Source: Gnetum montanum (lineage: Eukaryota; Streptophyta; Gnetopsida; Gnetales; Gnetaceae). Taken from it: DNA of 64,000 nt. Both the position numbers and the translations under genes were made by a program. The notes under the pieces are model-generated. The model was not told the origin of the DNA, ran no database searches, and saw nothing but the letters and a program-made list of their open reading frames with translations. The DNA lies in assembly GCA_015680685.1 (NCBI GenBank), contig MNCI01038321.1:65379-129378 (forward strand), given 5' to 3'. This document shows, piece after piece, positions 10,706 to 21,965 of this stretch (within the stretch, counting starts at the first letter, position 1; every line of letters starts with the position of its first letter).

Positions 10706-12537
10706 CTAATATTAACTTTAGAATGTTTTGATTAGCCCTAGGTAGTAGCATCTCAGTGATAACTAGTAGCCTCAAGCACTAGGTGTGATCACATGATCAC
10801 ACTGAACTGCTACAATAGGTACTTCAGGAGCTTGGAGCTCCTAGTTGGAACCACATCACTTGACGATCCACTTGCATATTTAGCTTAGACATGTTAGGGA
10901 CTAGTTCACTCATGCAACAAAGATGCCCATGAGCTCAACCATGATCAAAATGGGCTTCAACAACATCATACAGTCATCAAGTAGTAGAAAAAGCATTAGC
11001 ATACATGCGTAGATGCAAATTTTGATGTACATATAATAAACTACTAACATAAATTAGCAAAATATGCAATATTAACAATACACCTTGGGGATTTGTGGGT
11101 GTAGGACTTTGGTTAACTTATTCAACATGCTTGGCACTCACTGGGGTACAACACATTTTGCAGGTTTAGCATTGGACATGAATAACAAAATTTTGGCTAA
11201 CTTTGGACTACCCCAACTATGCTCTAGAGCATGGAGAGTGTAGTCCTAAAGCAATAGACATTTTTGCAAACACTTGGCATCAACTCAGTAACTATGCTCT
11301 TAACACATGGAGAGAGTAGTCCTAGCCAACAACACGTTTTGTTACACCTCACTATGGCCATGGATAGCATAGTCTCCATACAACATCATGCTTGCCAACA
11401 CTACCAAGCCCTAACATGGCCCTTTCCCTTTTCTCACCATCATCTCCCAAGGCACAATGTATAGCAACCACTAGCATGGGTAGAAAACACCATGCAAACA
11501 TCCAAAACCCCCAAAGCATAGTCCCATGAGGTTGAAACCCTCGTGTGTGGGAGTGACACGATAGTTGAAGAGAAGGCAGAAGTGGTGCATGGTAGAGTTC
11601 CCCATGATGGCATGCATAGCCCACAAAACATCGAATTATACCAACGATACCAATGGCCTTGTGCCTATAGCCTAGAGCATAGTCCATAGGGTTGTCCTTG
11701 TGAAACCAAGAAAGGGAGGCGTAGAAATAGGTTCCCACCTTGCCTCCATCATGCTAGGCCTAATGTCTCCTATTGCTACCAATTCCCAATGCTAATGTTA
11801 GTGGTGGCCCCCTATGTCTACATCGTAGAGCATACACAAGACCCTAGACCTCACGTGGACCCAAAAAAATAAGAAACAAAATAGAAGCAAGGGGAGAATG
11901 TAGTTAGCATACCTGGCAGATATAGATGACCTCCTCTCCTCAACACGTACTTGTGGTAGGTAGCATACTGCTGTCTCCCCTTCAACGACATTCATCAACC
12001 CTTGGTGAAGGTGTGCACTTCGGTGCACCATCTTTTTTGTACCTATGCTCTCAACTTGCTACAACAACAAGACTATGCTCTTGACATCATGGTTAAAGAT
12101 AGAAATGATGAATTACCATGGTAAAACCACATTTATATACTCTCTTAAGGTCAGTAATGATCCACCAACTTGGGATTACACTCAACACCAAGTGCCCCAC
12201 TATCGAGCATGGAAAGCATAGTTGGGTGGAAGCATAGTCAACCATCTTCAGCCCAAAATAATGATTTTTCACTACCCTACAAATGTGCAAGATAACTCCA
12301 CTCCAAAGCATGACTAGCCTTTCCCAAAATGACATGATTAGCACATCTGTGATATGCCAAGATCTAAAACTAGTTTGCATATGACCTGTTGGGGCCTAAG
12401 ACTAGCACAAACATGTTTACCTCTCATGGTAGTGTACATGCATGCTTAAGCAAATTTCATTAGATTGATTTTCTCATTCATGCATATTAACTTTGTCAAA
12501 TAGGTGCCACTTGGAGTTTCTTTGGTTTGTTTTGTAG
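10706..12537 (+). other. Region upstream of antisense gene, with LTR-like motifs and a splice-acceptor-like end
   Basis: This part of A has no recognised coding domain on the plus strand. Bases 11200-12240 repeat the AACTATGCTC/AAGCATAGTC vocabulary of the LTR, for example near 11290, 11365, 11515, 11675, 12070 and 12214. On the minus strand it lies upstream of the antisense gene and may have been its 5' region; open minus-strand stretches at 11352-11738 and 11798-12031 have no recognisable domain. At the right end a pyrimidine-rich tract ends TTTTGTAG (12530-12537) just before pol resumes, like a plant 3' splice site. Confidence 0.35.
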
Positions 12538-12564
12538 GAACATGACATGTGTATATAGGAGTAG

Positions 12565-13830
12565 ATCTTCTCACCTTTGGTCCTCACGGAGCCTTATGGC
12601 GACATTAAATGTTGCATTGATCCTCATTAGCTAGACCTTGAGCCTATAGCTTGTAACAAATACATGGCATTTGTAGAAGCACTAGTAGATTGGCCTGACC
12701 ATCTAGTTAAGGCCATTGACCTAGAGGCAGAGGATGTCATAGAGGATCCCCTTGTTAAGATCCCTATGGCAACACACAACAACAAGATGAGAACATTGAA
12801 ACGAAGCTCTTCACTAGAATCCTAGCATGCTCACAACATCACTAAAGTACTTAACGATAACATCAAAGTGTTTGCATAGCTATACAAGGACATGCTAGGC
12901 CTAGATCCTTGGCTAGTCTAGCATAACATCATCCTTAATTCCTGCATCAAACCAATTAAGCAAAAAGCATGCAAGGTTAGACCTAAGGTGGCGTTGGTAG
13001 TCTGTGACGAGATCACCAAGATTTATAGAGCTAGTTTCATCTAGGTTGTTGACTATGTAAACTGGTTCTCCAACATTGTGATTGTGCCCAAGAAAAATGA
13101 AAGTATATGCATTTACATAGACTTATGAGACCTAAACAAGGAAACCATCAAAGAAAACTTCTTATTTCCTAGTATTGGTTAATTGATTGATATCATAGTT
13201 AGACATGCCTTGTTGTCCTTCATGGATGGGTTCTCAGGCTACAACTAAATTAGGATCAACCTTGAGAACTAGCTTAGTACAACCTTCATGATCCCCTTGG
13301 GGTATGTTTTGCTACATAATGATGCCTTTTGGACTAAAGAGTGTAGGAGAAACATACCAACATGCAATGATGTACACCTTTAGAAACTACATGCTGAGTT
13401 TACTCAATGACTACGTAGATGATATTGCAGTTAAGTCCAAGTGGCCCACAACCATGCAAATTACTTAGACTTAGTGCCTAAACACTTCCTAAAATACAAG
13501 CTTAGGTTAAATCCTAAGAAGTGTGTTTTTGGCATCAGAACGGGTAGGATGCTCAACTTTGTGGTATCCAAAGTAGGTATACGTGTAGATCCCAACAAGC
13601 TTAAGGCCATAACAAACTTAGCATTACCAGCTAACCTAAAGGAGCTAAAAAGGTTGCAAGGTAGAATATAATTCATACATAGGTTTATTGCCTGGTTAAC
13701 TAACAAGCTATAACCGATGCAACATTTGGTCAAGAAAGGATCCCACTTTGAGTGGACAACTTAGTGCCACCAAGCATTCAACAACATTAAGCAAGAGCTA
13801 GCAAAACTACCTACGGTTCACCCTTAGCAA
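12565..13830 (+). pseudogene. Reverse transcriptase of element A
   Basis: Translation gives an N-terminal extension (LLDWPDHL-like; LYKDMLGLDPWL near 12880) and then RT motifs: VDYVNWFSNIVIVPKK, ICIYIDL, LLSFMDGFSGYN (about 13208-13245) and YVDDIAVKS with the catalytic YVDD codons intact at 13412-13423. The thumb/connection part LRLNPKKCVFGI and LKRLQGRI is open at 13441-13671. Several TAG codons and at least one frame change between 13300 and 13440 break it. The enzyme would copy the RNA genome. Placement in Ty3/gypsy is clear. Confidence 0.8.
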
Positions 13831-14250
13831 GGAGATAAGCTTTTGTAAATCTACCTTGTCACTTCTGACACATCCATTGCTTCTCTACTTTGCCAAAAGT
13901 GAGATGATGATGTAGAGGTCCTGGTGTACTACCTAAGCCATGCATTAGTAGCCCATGAAATGAGATACAATGATGTGGAGAAGTATTGCCTTACCTTAGT
14001 CTTCTCACTAAAGAAGTGGAGGCATTACCTCTTCCATAGCCAAGTTAACATCATTTGCAAGAACAATGTACTCCAAGCTATAACAATGAATATCTACGAA
14101 AGCAATCACATTGTACGATGGAAACCAATAACAGTGGAGTTTGACTTGCATTATGTTTCGCAAGCCTTAATGATAGATCAAGAAATAGTCACACAACTCA
14201 TGGCTTCACCAATAGATGATCAAGCTACCATAGACCCTGAGTTCCTAGAC
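13831..14250 (+). pseudogene. RNase H of element A
   Basis: Directly follows RT. Readable blocks are IYLVTSDTSIASLL, VYYLSHALVAHEMRYNDVEK (the usual YxSxxLxxAExRYxxxEK pattern), LTLVFSLKKWRHYLFHSQV, and NHIVRWKPITVEFDLHYV. A 134-codon open frame covers 13924-14328. It would degrade RNA in the RNA-DNA hybrid. It is unusually well preserved for this element. Confidence 0.8.
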
Positions 14251-14299
14251 ATGCATGTTAGTAGTATTAGCCAAGTGCTTGATAATTATGAGGCACTCC

Positions 14300-14830
14300 T
14301 ACATTTTGACGAAGCTTCAACCTCTTGAAGGGGTAGTGCCGCTGCTATTATCACATTTATCTCTATGGAGATTTGATCCTTCACATATCATTTCACATTT
14401 CCTTACACCAACAACATTGTGGAGTGTGAAGGTCTTCTCTGAGACATCCTTGCAACATGCGATCCAAAGATCCAATGCATAGTGATCTGAGGTGATTCAC
14501 AACTAGAGGTTAACTAGGTAATAGAGGTTTACGCCTGTAAAGTATAACATTTACAACCGAACTGTGATATGGCAAAACACTTGCTCCAACACTTTGCAAT
14601 CATTGATGTCCAACATGTTTCTTAAAGTGAAAATTCCATTAACAATGCACTTGCAACATTAGCCCTTAGCATAGTGCCTAGCATGTTTAATGCATTATCC
14701 ACCTTGATGGTAGATTGCACTGTACCTATCACACACACCATCAAAGATGCATCCATAGCCATAGTTAGCACCACTCACATAAAAGAGTGGTATGACAACA
14801 TCAAGGCATACCTTCTATAAGGTGAACCTC
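14300..14830 (+). pseudogene. Second (archaeal-type) RNase H of element A
   Basis: Immediately after the first RNase H a second RNase H fold can be read: LHFDEAS (normally FDGAS) near 14300, a glycine/alanine stretch, YTNNIVECEGLL near 14404-14440 (normally TNNxAEYEALL), GDSQLEV near 14490, and ATLALSIVP-like sequence. Two tandem RNase H domains, the second with FDGAS, NNxAEYEAL and GDSQLV, are the mark of the Tat lineage of Ty3/gypsy. Stops occur throughout. The acidic residues of FDGAS and GDSQ are still seen. Confidence 0.75.
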
Positions 14831-15997
14831 CGCAACACTTAACTACAGCTTAAAAGGACATAGTACACAAACATTCGTGGCGGTACGTCATCGTAGGTGA
14901 TAACACATTATGTTACAAATCCTACGATGACATATTGCTAACTTGTGTAAGAAAAAATGAAGTAAAAAAAAATCAATAAGCAGGTCCATAAAGGACTATG
15001 TAGAGGTCATGTAGCACCTACGAAAATGGTAGAAAAAATTAGATGGCTAGGCTACTATTGGCCTTAGATGGAGAACAACTACATCTTGAAAGTTAAAACA
15101 TGTGATAATTTTTAGTAGCATAGCAACGTAATGCATGTGCCACCAATTGAATTGCATATAATGCAAATCATGTGGCCATTCCAACGCTAGGGCTTGAAAA
15201 TCATTGGATCCATAATGCCTAAGTCCTCTATAGGGCATAGCTTCATAATAACTGCAATAGAATATTTCACCAAGTGGGTCGAAGCTATTCCCCTTAGGAG
15301 GATGACATTGTAGAAGGTTTGAAAGTTCATGTTGGACAATGTAGTGACTAGTTTCAACTTGCTAATGATCATATTGACAGAAAACAAATTGCAATTTAGC
15401 AGCATCGAATCTAAACCAAAGCATTTTGTAAGAACTTTAGCATGAAGCATTGCTTTTCATAACCATACTACCCTGAAGCATATGGCCAAGTAGAGGCCAC
15501 CAACAAGATCAACATCAACCTGATTAAGAAGATGCTAAGAAACAACAAATGAAAATGGCATGAGTAACTAGTTTATGCACTTATTGCATGATGCATTGAA
15601 TAGCAATAGATATGATGCCTTATAGCCTCATCTACGGATTTGAAGTAGTTTTTCCACCTAAATTACAGGCTTCATTACTCCAAGTAATTCTCCTAGACTT
15701 CATTAATGAAGGTTAGAATAATGAGTTGAGAACCATAGATCTTGACTCAATGGAGGAGGAGCGTATGCATATGCTTGATCACATTGAATGGTATTAGGAA
15801 AGGAAATGGCAAAAGCATCATCACAATCAGCATCAGTGCCTAATCAAGAAAGGGGACCTAGTCCTCAAGCCAACTGGGAAGGACCTTTCCTGGTAACTAA
15901 GGCCTACGTCAATGGAGCATTCAAGCTTGCTGATCAAGACAGAAACAAGCTTGCCAGGTTAGCAAACCATTTGCACTTGAAGTTGTACTACATCTAG
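14831..15997 (+). pseudogene. Integrase of element A
   Basis: The N-terminal and core domains are badly decayed: HSWRYVIVGD, then a core around 15170-15560 with TKWVEAIP-like and PYYPEAYGQVEATNKININL (about 15459-15518), which holds the catalytic glutamate region of DDE integrases (GQVExxNK). The C-terminal GPY/F-type module is clear in an open frame at 15788-15997: QANWEGPFLVTKAYVNGAFK, ending NHLHLKLYYI. Family proteins normally end HLKKYY. The enzyme would insert the cDNA. Frameshifts and many stops make it inactive. Confidence 0.75.
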
Positions 15998-16044
15998 CAT
16001 GCAACACTACACATCAATGAAGCAAGGTAAGTATTCATCTCTTA

Positions 16045-16320
16045 CGACATTAAATTGGCATGAATGTTTGCTATGACATTAAATTAGCATATCTTGTCCT
16101 TGGGTCACGATGTTAAACTAACACAACATGTCTGCTATGACTTTAAATTGACATAGTTATCCACTATGACGTTAAACTAGCATAGAGTAGTTCACTAGGA
16201 CTATAAGCTAGCATAACATGGTCTGCTAGGACCTTAAACTGGGCCCAAAAGTCTACTAGGACCTTAATCTAGTAAAACCATGGTCTACCAAGACTCTAAA
16301 CTAGGTTCGTGATCAATCAT
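16045..16320 (+). repeat. Second tandem repeat patch of A (after integrase)
   Basis: Six to seven imperfect units of about 40 bases around CTATGACATTAAATTGGCAT and CTAGGACCTTAAACT. It is the same repeat type as 8165-8535. It lies in the 3' untranslated region, where Tat/Ogre elements often have hypervariable tandem repeats. Confidence 0.7.
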
Positions 16321-17029
16321 TAATAACTCTTTTCATCCTTCTACAAGTAAGCAAGAGAGCATGCTACAACCCTTCTTCTACATTGAGCAAGTGAGCACAC
16401 TACAATTCCAGAATAAAGCACTTGCAATCTATGTAACCTATGTCACTGATGTGGCCTTTTTCATTTTATCATTTGTAGGCTATTTGCATTTAGGTATTGT
16501 GTGGTTTTCTCATCTTCTTGGAGTTGTGTTTGTAGGACAAAGCCCTAGGTGATTGTGCAAAGGCACATCTCATTATAGTAGCAAGTTTCCACATCGCTCT
16601 GATGTGCATGATTAGACTAGCTAAACCTCTCAAGAGTGCATATCCCTATTATCCCATTATAGCCTACTCACATCTACTCCTATATGTCGATACCCTTTCA
16701 TTCCCCGCATAGCGAAGATTGCAAAGATTTTTGATGCTTACGTGCTGTGACCTCATGGCACCCTCTTTAAGTCAAGCTTTAGAGCCATCATTTGCACCTC
16801 ATTTGCACGTCATCTTCCCTTTTATCCCCAGCACATCACCTACACCTTTTACTCCTACTTCTCACTTACCATCTTGCATACCATTATCCATAGCAATGTT
16901 AAGCATGGTGCAGTGACATCCGATCATACACTAAAGAGTGATGTTGGTGCCAAGTCTGCTATGGTGTTTTTCTAATTTTTTTCAATGTCTCTTGGACCAC
17001 TCCTGTAGACGTCAATAAAGAGTGGCCAA
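16321..17029 (+). other. 3' untranslated region of A
   Basis: Short open frames at 16361-16552 and 16719-16916 show no domain. The last bases before the 3' LTR are AATAAAGAGTGGCCAA, a degraded polypurine tract. Confidence 0.45.
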
Positions 17030-18400
17030 TGAAACACCACCAAATCTAGACTATGGCATCTCAGCTGCAAATTTTAGCAAAGTATGAGAACTACACTCAA
17101 CCCCTCTGTAGAGTGTAGAGAGCATAGTCTCCTAAAGAGTAGTTAGAAAAAGGATAGTTTTTCATGTTTTTCCAAGTCCTGGGACTACACTCACATCCAA
17201 CCCAAAGCATAGTCACCTTTTAACAAAGCATAGTTAGCAAGGATAGTCTCCAATAGCCTCCATAGTGCAATAATGATGCTAAGCTCAACTCTAGAACGTA
17301 GTCAACTTATCTTTGCCAAGCATAGTTGGCAAAATACATCATTTTTGTATCCCCCTTTGCCCCAAAATTGTAACTACACTCAACCCCACATGAGAGCATG
17401 GAGAGCATAGTCTCCAAGTTTTTTTTTCGGTACCTCACGGTCCTCTTGGCGCACACACATGCTATTGGTAGTGTAGTCATAGTCCTGTAGAGTCTTGTAG
17501 AGTTTAGTAGAGCATATCAAAGCATAACACCATCAACTCATCAGCCCCATTGGCACACGACATGAATAGTAACTACGTTGAGTGTAGTCCCAGCCATCCC
17601 ATCCATCACATGGTAGCCATTCCACATTCCCTGCTAAGCTTAACCTTATAAATACCTGTATCTTTGATGTTTACAAAAGGAGAAAGAAAAAAAAAGGAAA
17701 GAAAAAAATTCAACGAGTGGTGGGTAAATTTGGTGAATAAAGGGCACATTTGTTAATTAGTGAATAACCAAAGTTGTAGACCATCGCAGATCCTCACAGC
17801 CTAGCAGAACACTGCATCTAGTAGTACACCACTGCAACCAACCTAGTAGAGACAAATGCTTTGGCAGAACACTAGTCTTCATGGCTAGAAAACCTAGGGA
17901 TTGTGACTACGCTGTGAACCTGTGCTTGCTATACATTGTGTACCTTCTAATTTCATTTTTTCATGTTAATTACACTCAATCCCATTTGAGGTGGTGCTCC
18001 ACTTTATTTTCTCTGTTCCTTTTTATTCTTTACACTTTATTTGCATTTTTTGCCATTTTACTGCATAAACACACTTGAAACTACACTCAGGTGGTGGTCC
18101 TCACATGTTAACATTGTCTACCTTGCTGAAATCCTTGACTATGCTTGTTCCCTTAAGAACCTATAACTATGCTTGACCCTACTAACACTGTAAACATCAC
18201 CTACATCCTTAGCACCATCTCGCATTAGCACTAGAACTAACCACATTGCACCCCTGTTGCATCCAGTAAGCTCCTGTTTGATTGGCTAGACCATTCAGGG
18301 TGCCCCATCTCTACCTCCAATAGGCCCTTGTATGAATTCGAGGTTAGATTGTGCACCTGTGGACCTTAATGTTCTAGCCTTCAACGTTCTCGATCGTTAT
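17030..18400 (+). repeat. 3' LTR of element A
   Basis: Begins TGAAACACCA and matches the 5' LTR until about 18380. The 20 bases after that differ from the 5' copy, while element C sequence resumes at about 18401. The two LTRs differ by frequent single-base changes, mostly transitions, so the insertion is old. Confidence 0.8.
17647..17654 (+). promoter_or_regulatory. TATA box, 3' LTR of A
   Basis: TATAAATA followed by CCTGTATCTTTGATG, aligned with the site at 3005. Confidence 0.55.
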
Positions 18401-19303
18401 AACCACATCCAAGGATTCATGATTTTCTTGCTTCCATCCTTGGATTTATTTTTTTAGGTTGGATACTCTAACATAGGTTTGGTATTTTTTGTTAAGGAAT
18501 TCCAACATTATGGACTATCAATGGATTAAATCTAGTTCCAATGATCTATACCAGCTTTTAGCTTCATCTACGAGCATCCTAGGAAAGAGCTTAAGCTTTT
18601 GTCACATGTATTCAATGTTTTGCAAGGCATAGGCATCATGAAAGGCATGTAAATGATGTTGTGGATCAAAATGGTAGCCTCTCCTAAATTTAGAAATGTT
18701 ATCCATATCAATCTGTTTAATGTGGCTATCCTTTTGATGCCTTTGGGGTATTTGAACTTCCTCCTGAATCTGTGTCATGTCCTTAATAGCCAACAAGGGT
18801 TCATTTGTCTCAGACATGTCATGGTGATAATCTATATTTCTATTCTTTTGATTGTGATGATCTTGTCTATGCTTATTTTGATGTCTTTGATTATACCCTT
18901 TGGTTTGATCTCTATCTTTATCTTGACCCCATAGTAGAGCTCTATCTCTATATCTATGTTCATCATTATCAGAACTAGATGTTGAAGAGGAAGAGAAAGA
19001 TGAGGAACTAGGAGAATTGACATGGCTCCTATATCTTCCCCCATGATCCCTTGATCTATATTTTCTAGGTTTAGAGGAGGTCCTAGGCCTTGAGACCTTA
19101 CTTGTTCTAGAACTTTCTCCATCTCCTCTAGGATTTTCTATACTAGTTGAGCATGGTCCTTGTGGGTAGTAAGGATGGAAATGAGCATATGAAATCCTTG
19201 CTTAAGGTTGTTCATTCCAATTCTCTTTAGTATAGAACCTATCATTTCTCTTATGAGTGTTTTTATCATACGATGTGTTATGGGTCCTATGTGAAGAAGA
19301 CAT
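18401..19303 (-). pseudogene. gag N-terminal half of element C
   Basis: The ATG at 19303 gives MSSSHRTHNTSYDKNTHKR. After one TAA, a long open minus-strand frame (about 19130-18602) carries a basic/serine-rich domain (SSSSFSSSSTSSSDNDEHRY; R, K, D, H-rich tail) and then HLHAFHDAYALQNIEY. The gag core follows: KLKLFPRMLVDEAKSWYRS and MLEFLNKKYQTYVRVSNLKK, ending IQGWKQENHESLDV at the border of A. D has the same order (FSSASFSSSSTFDK, KLKLFPRTLIKEAESWY, IQGWKQENDEPLDV). This is a Ty3/gypsy gag, split by the A insertion and continued at 2375-1001. Confidence 0.75.
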
Positions 19304-19689
19304 GGTATTATCATGTTTGACTTTAAATCTTAAAATTTTAAAAAAGATAAATTGTTAATACCTTTACAACGATCATGTATAATATAACTAATCTAGATAA
19401 CTAGCACTATCCCTAGCAATGGAATTAATGATGAGTGGTGGGTAACCCTTATGCCCAACCATAAAAATCACAAGTGTTCACGCATGATTCAATCAAATTC
19501 CATGGATGGGAGTAGTGCATCTAGATCATTAAGCATTGATTGTAGTTTGCTCTCTTCCCACTTAGATTAGTGGTAGCTTTGTCACATATGGTTTAGTTCA
19601 AAGAGAGGTATATGATGGTTAAAGTTGTTTTTGCCTTATGCTATTCTTAACGATAATAAAGAAATTAATTATTTAATTTAATTAACAAG
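19304..19689 (-). other. Leader of element C between LTR and gag
   Basis: AT-rich, no open frame. On the minus strand it lies between the LTR end and the gag ATG and would be the untranslated leader. Confidence 0.4.
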
Positions 19690-20293
19690 AAGAAAATAAA
19701 TGCTAAACTAGCCTAAGAGCAATGAGTGTCCTAAATTCATGTATTCACTACTAGGATTACCAAGCGTTATGCTACTAGGTGAACCAAGCAAGGATGCTGC
19801 TGAGATTACCAAGCAAATATGTGTTTATTCTCAAAATTGGTCAGGCTCTTTCCACCAATTCATTAATATGCATGGAAACATAAATATTAATGAAGTACAT
19901 GGAATATAAATTGCATTAAAAGTAAAATCAATCTAATTCAAAGTGGTACAATGAATAAGAATCAATCTTGATCTTATTGNCAATCTAATTCAAAGTGGTA
20001 CAATGAATAAGAATCAATCTTGATCTTATTGTCATTCATGGAATGTGTCCTACCATTTAAATAAGATGTTGTACAACTAACTCAGATCCACACTATGGGC
20101 ACTCACTAACTATTCTCTAAGACTATGAAAGAAAACTACAAGGTTTTGACTACTCTATCGACAAATGATTGCCAATACACAGTGGAAGCATGTGTATTTT
20201 TAGGTGAAAAAAGGAGCTACATCGACACATACCCATGGATGCAGTAAACCGCGTGACACGATCACATTGATATGGTTAAATGATGACTCATCA
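19690..20293 (-). repeat. 5' LTR of element C
   Basis: On the minus strand the sequence starts TGATGAGTCATCA at 20293, like TGATGAAGCATCA in D (44851) and TGATAAAATCA in E (63280). It contains GACAATAAGATCAAGATTGA, aligned with E's GGTAATAAAGATTGAGACTA, and near its end GCTTGGTAATCCTAGTAG, as in D and E (GCTTGGTAATCCCAGAAG in D). The downstream edge is uncertain by about 50 bases. An N and a duplicated 51-mer (19929-20031) lie inside it. Confidence 0.6.
19929..20031 (+). repeat. 51-bp exact duplication around a single N (likely assembly artefact)
   Basis: Bases 19929-19979 are repeated exactly at 19981-20031, separated only by N at 19980. This is what two unmerged overlapping contig ends look like. 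Confidence 0.85.
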
Positions 20294-20784
20294 CTTAGCA
20301 AGAAGAACATTGAGGCTTTTGGTTATAAGAACCATGGACCATACAACATCATCCATCATATACCTTGGTTGTAACCATACATTGAGTGTTCGTTATGGAC
20401 ATGATCATGAAGGCAATGATTAACAATCGACCTATGCAACTTCTAAAGATTTAACATATCACTTACATAAATTGCGAACTTGTATTTTTTGGCAGAGGAC
20501 ATACCCATTTATTATTACTAAAGATCTGATACTACCTCCAAAGATATTAAAACATGATTAATATAGTCTAAAATTAAACTTTACATAGGACATTTACCAT
20601 GGCCAATTGTGGCTTGAGCTTCTAGCTAGACTATAATCCATAATTTATTAGATATAGTTTTGTTCATAAATAATTTGAGTCTTGGTATTAAAGCTTTACA
20701 ATGTTATTTATCATAGACATACTCATGATTCCTGGAGTAACACTATTGATAAATGGACTTTGTTGTGTAATTAGTTTATTAATA
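20294..20784 (+). other. Unassigned sequence between elements C and B
   Basis: No open frame above 60 codons and no motif I recognise. Together with 32082-32605 it is the sequence element B inserted into. Confidence 0.4.
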
Positions 20785-20789
20785 TTTAT
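20785..20789 (+). repeat. Target site duplication of B (left)
   Basis: TTTAT directly before the 5' LTR, identical to 32077-32081 after the 3' LTR. Confidence 0.8.
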
Positions 20790-21965
20790 TGTTGAACCCC
20801 AAAATTGGATCAATTTTAATTAAGACCTCTAATAAAAGGAGTCATTTTAATTAATTTTATGTAATTAATTACTATTGGAATTGAATTAATGTTAATTTAG
20901 AGTTAATAATAGTAAATATTAAACTTATTATTAATTCATATTATTAGCAGTAAATTAATGCAATTTAATTTATTGTGATTTTAGCTTAACTAATCTGATT
21001 TATTTTATAAAAACATTATTAGAACATGATAATTATCTTATTTAAATAAATATTTATATTTATTATAGTTTTAAAATTAATTATATAAACATTATAAAGA
21101 TATTATATGTGATCATAATTACATAGATACAAGATAAGCATTATATATAATGTATAAACATTATAGAAATATTGTTGTTTGTATTACATATAAGCCTTGT
21201 ATATAAAATAGAAATATATTACTAGGGCAACGATATTGGCTAGTGTTTTAGGATGCAGGCATCGAACTATGAGGTGTGGTATGATTATCAATATGTATGT
21301 TGGACACTGACATTTGATCCATGAGCTAGAGCTTCTGCTCCGATAGCATGTTTTTGCCATTGCGTTGTTGGACCGATTGCTGCGTCGGCAACATTTGCTA
21401 TAATAGCAAGCTCATTAGCACTCGATTCTACAACAGGGGCTACCTCACCGGCTATGGCCTAGTGATGAAGCTATCATCTGTGTGACTACGAAGGGCATAG
21501 TAGTCATACTACCAGCACCACCATTGGTGCCCTCATCAGTAACGTCAGCGTCTTCAGGTACAATGTTGGCAATGTCATTAGCATGGCTTTGGATTCATGG
21601 ATATCCATATACAAGGTCTTCTGGAATGACAGGTGTTCCAGCTTCGACATGCTTACCGCCAATGGAGTATTCTAAGCATCCTTAGGCCATCGGAGCCGTG
21701 GACCATGACATCTCTATCATTTTCTGAGCAGCCACCATTGACCACTTGTCCCAGCTTTCATTGCTTTCAGCAATGGTACTACTTTTATTAGCTCCACCAT
21801 CACCACGCTATGCACTCACAAAATCGTTGCTATTTCTTGGAAGCATAGCGCTTTGGAAGCTTCCGGCTGGGAAGTTGCAGTGAGTGAAATGCTAAGTAGA
21901 TTTTGGTCTACATCTTTGCCACTCTGATACTGAAATTTACAGGGCAAACATAGAAACTTACTACC

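Larger units (their letters stand above)
2382..18400 (+). mobile_element. Element A: ~16-kb Ty3/gypsy element, Tat/Ogre-like, inserted in gag of C
   Basis: Two long direct repeats (about 1.35 kb) flank gag, protease, RT, RNase H, a second RNase H and integrase in the order of the Tat lineage. The insertion is inside the minus-strand gag of element C. Right of the element the C frame reads IQGWKQENHESLDV and stops matching; left of it the match to D's gag resumes with homology to RYYFVIH. Target duplications may be GGCCA (2376-2380) and AACCA (18401-18405), 3 of 5 matching, as expected for an old copy. Nearly every domain carries nonsense codons, mostly TAG. Confidence 0.85.

Noticed and set aside
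11352-11738. 128-codon minus-strand frame as an exon of the antisense gene
   Set aside because: Open but of low complexity with LTR-like motifs; no splice sites connect it in frame to 10705, so it was not included.
18832-19122. 96-codon minus-strand frame (MEKVLEQ...) rich in Ile and Lys
   Set aside because: It is an out-of-frame reading of the basic/serine-rich part of C's gag; the other frame matches the order of D's gag.
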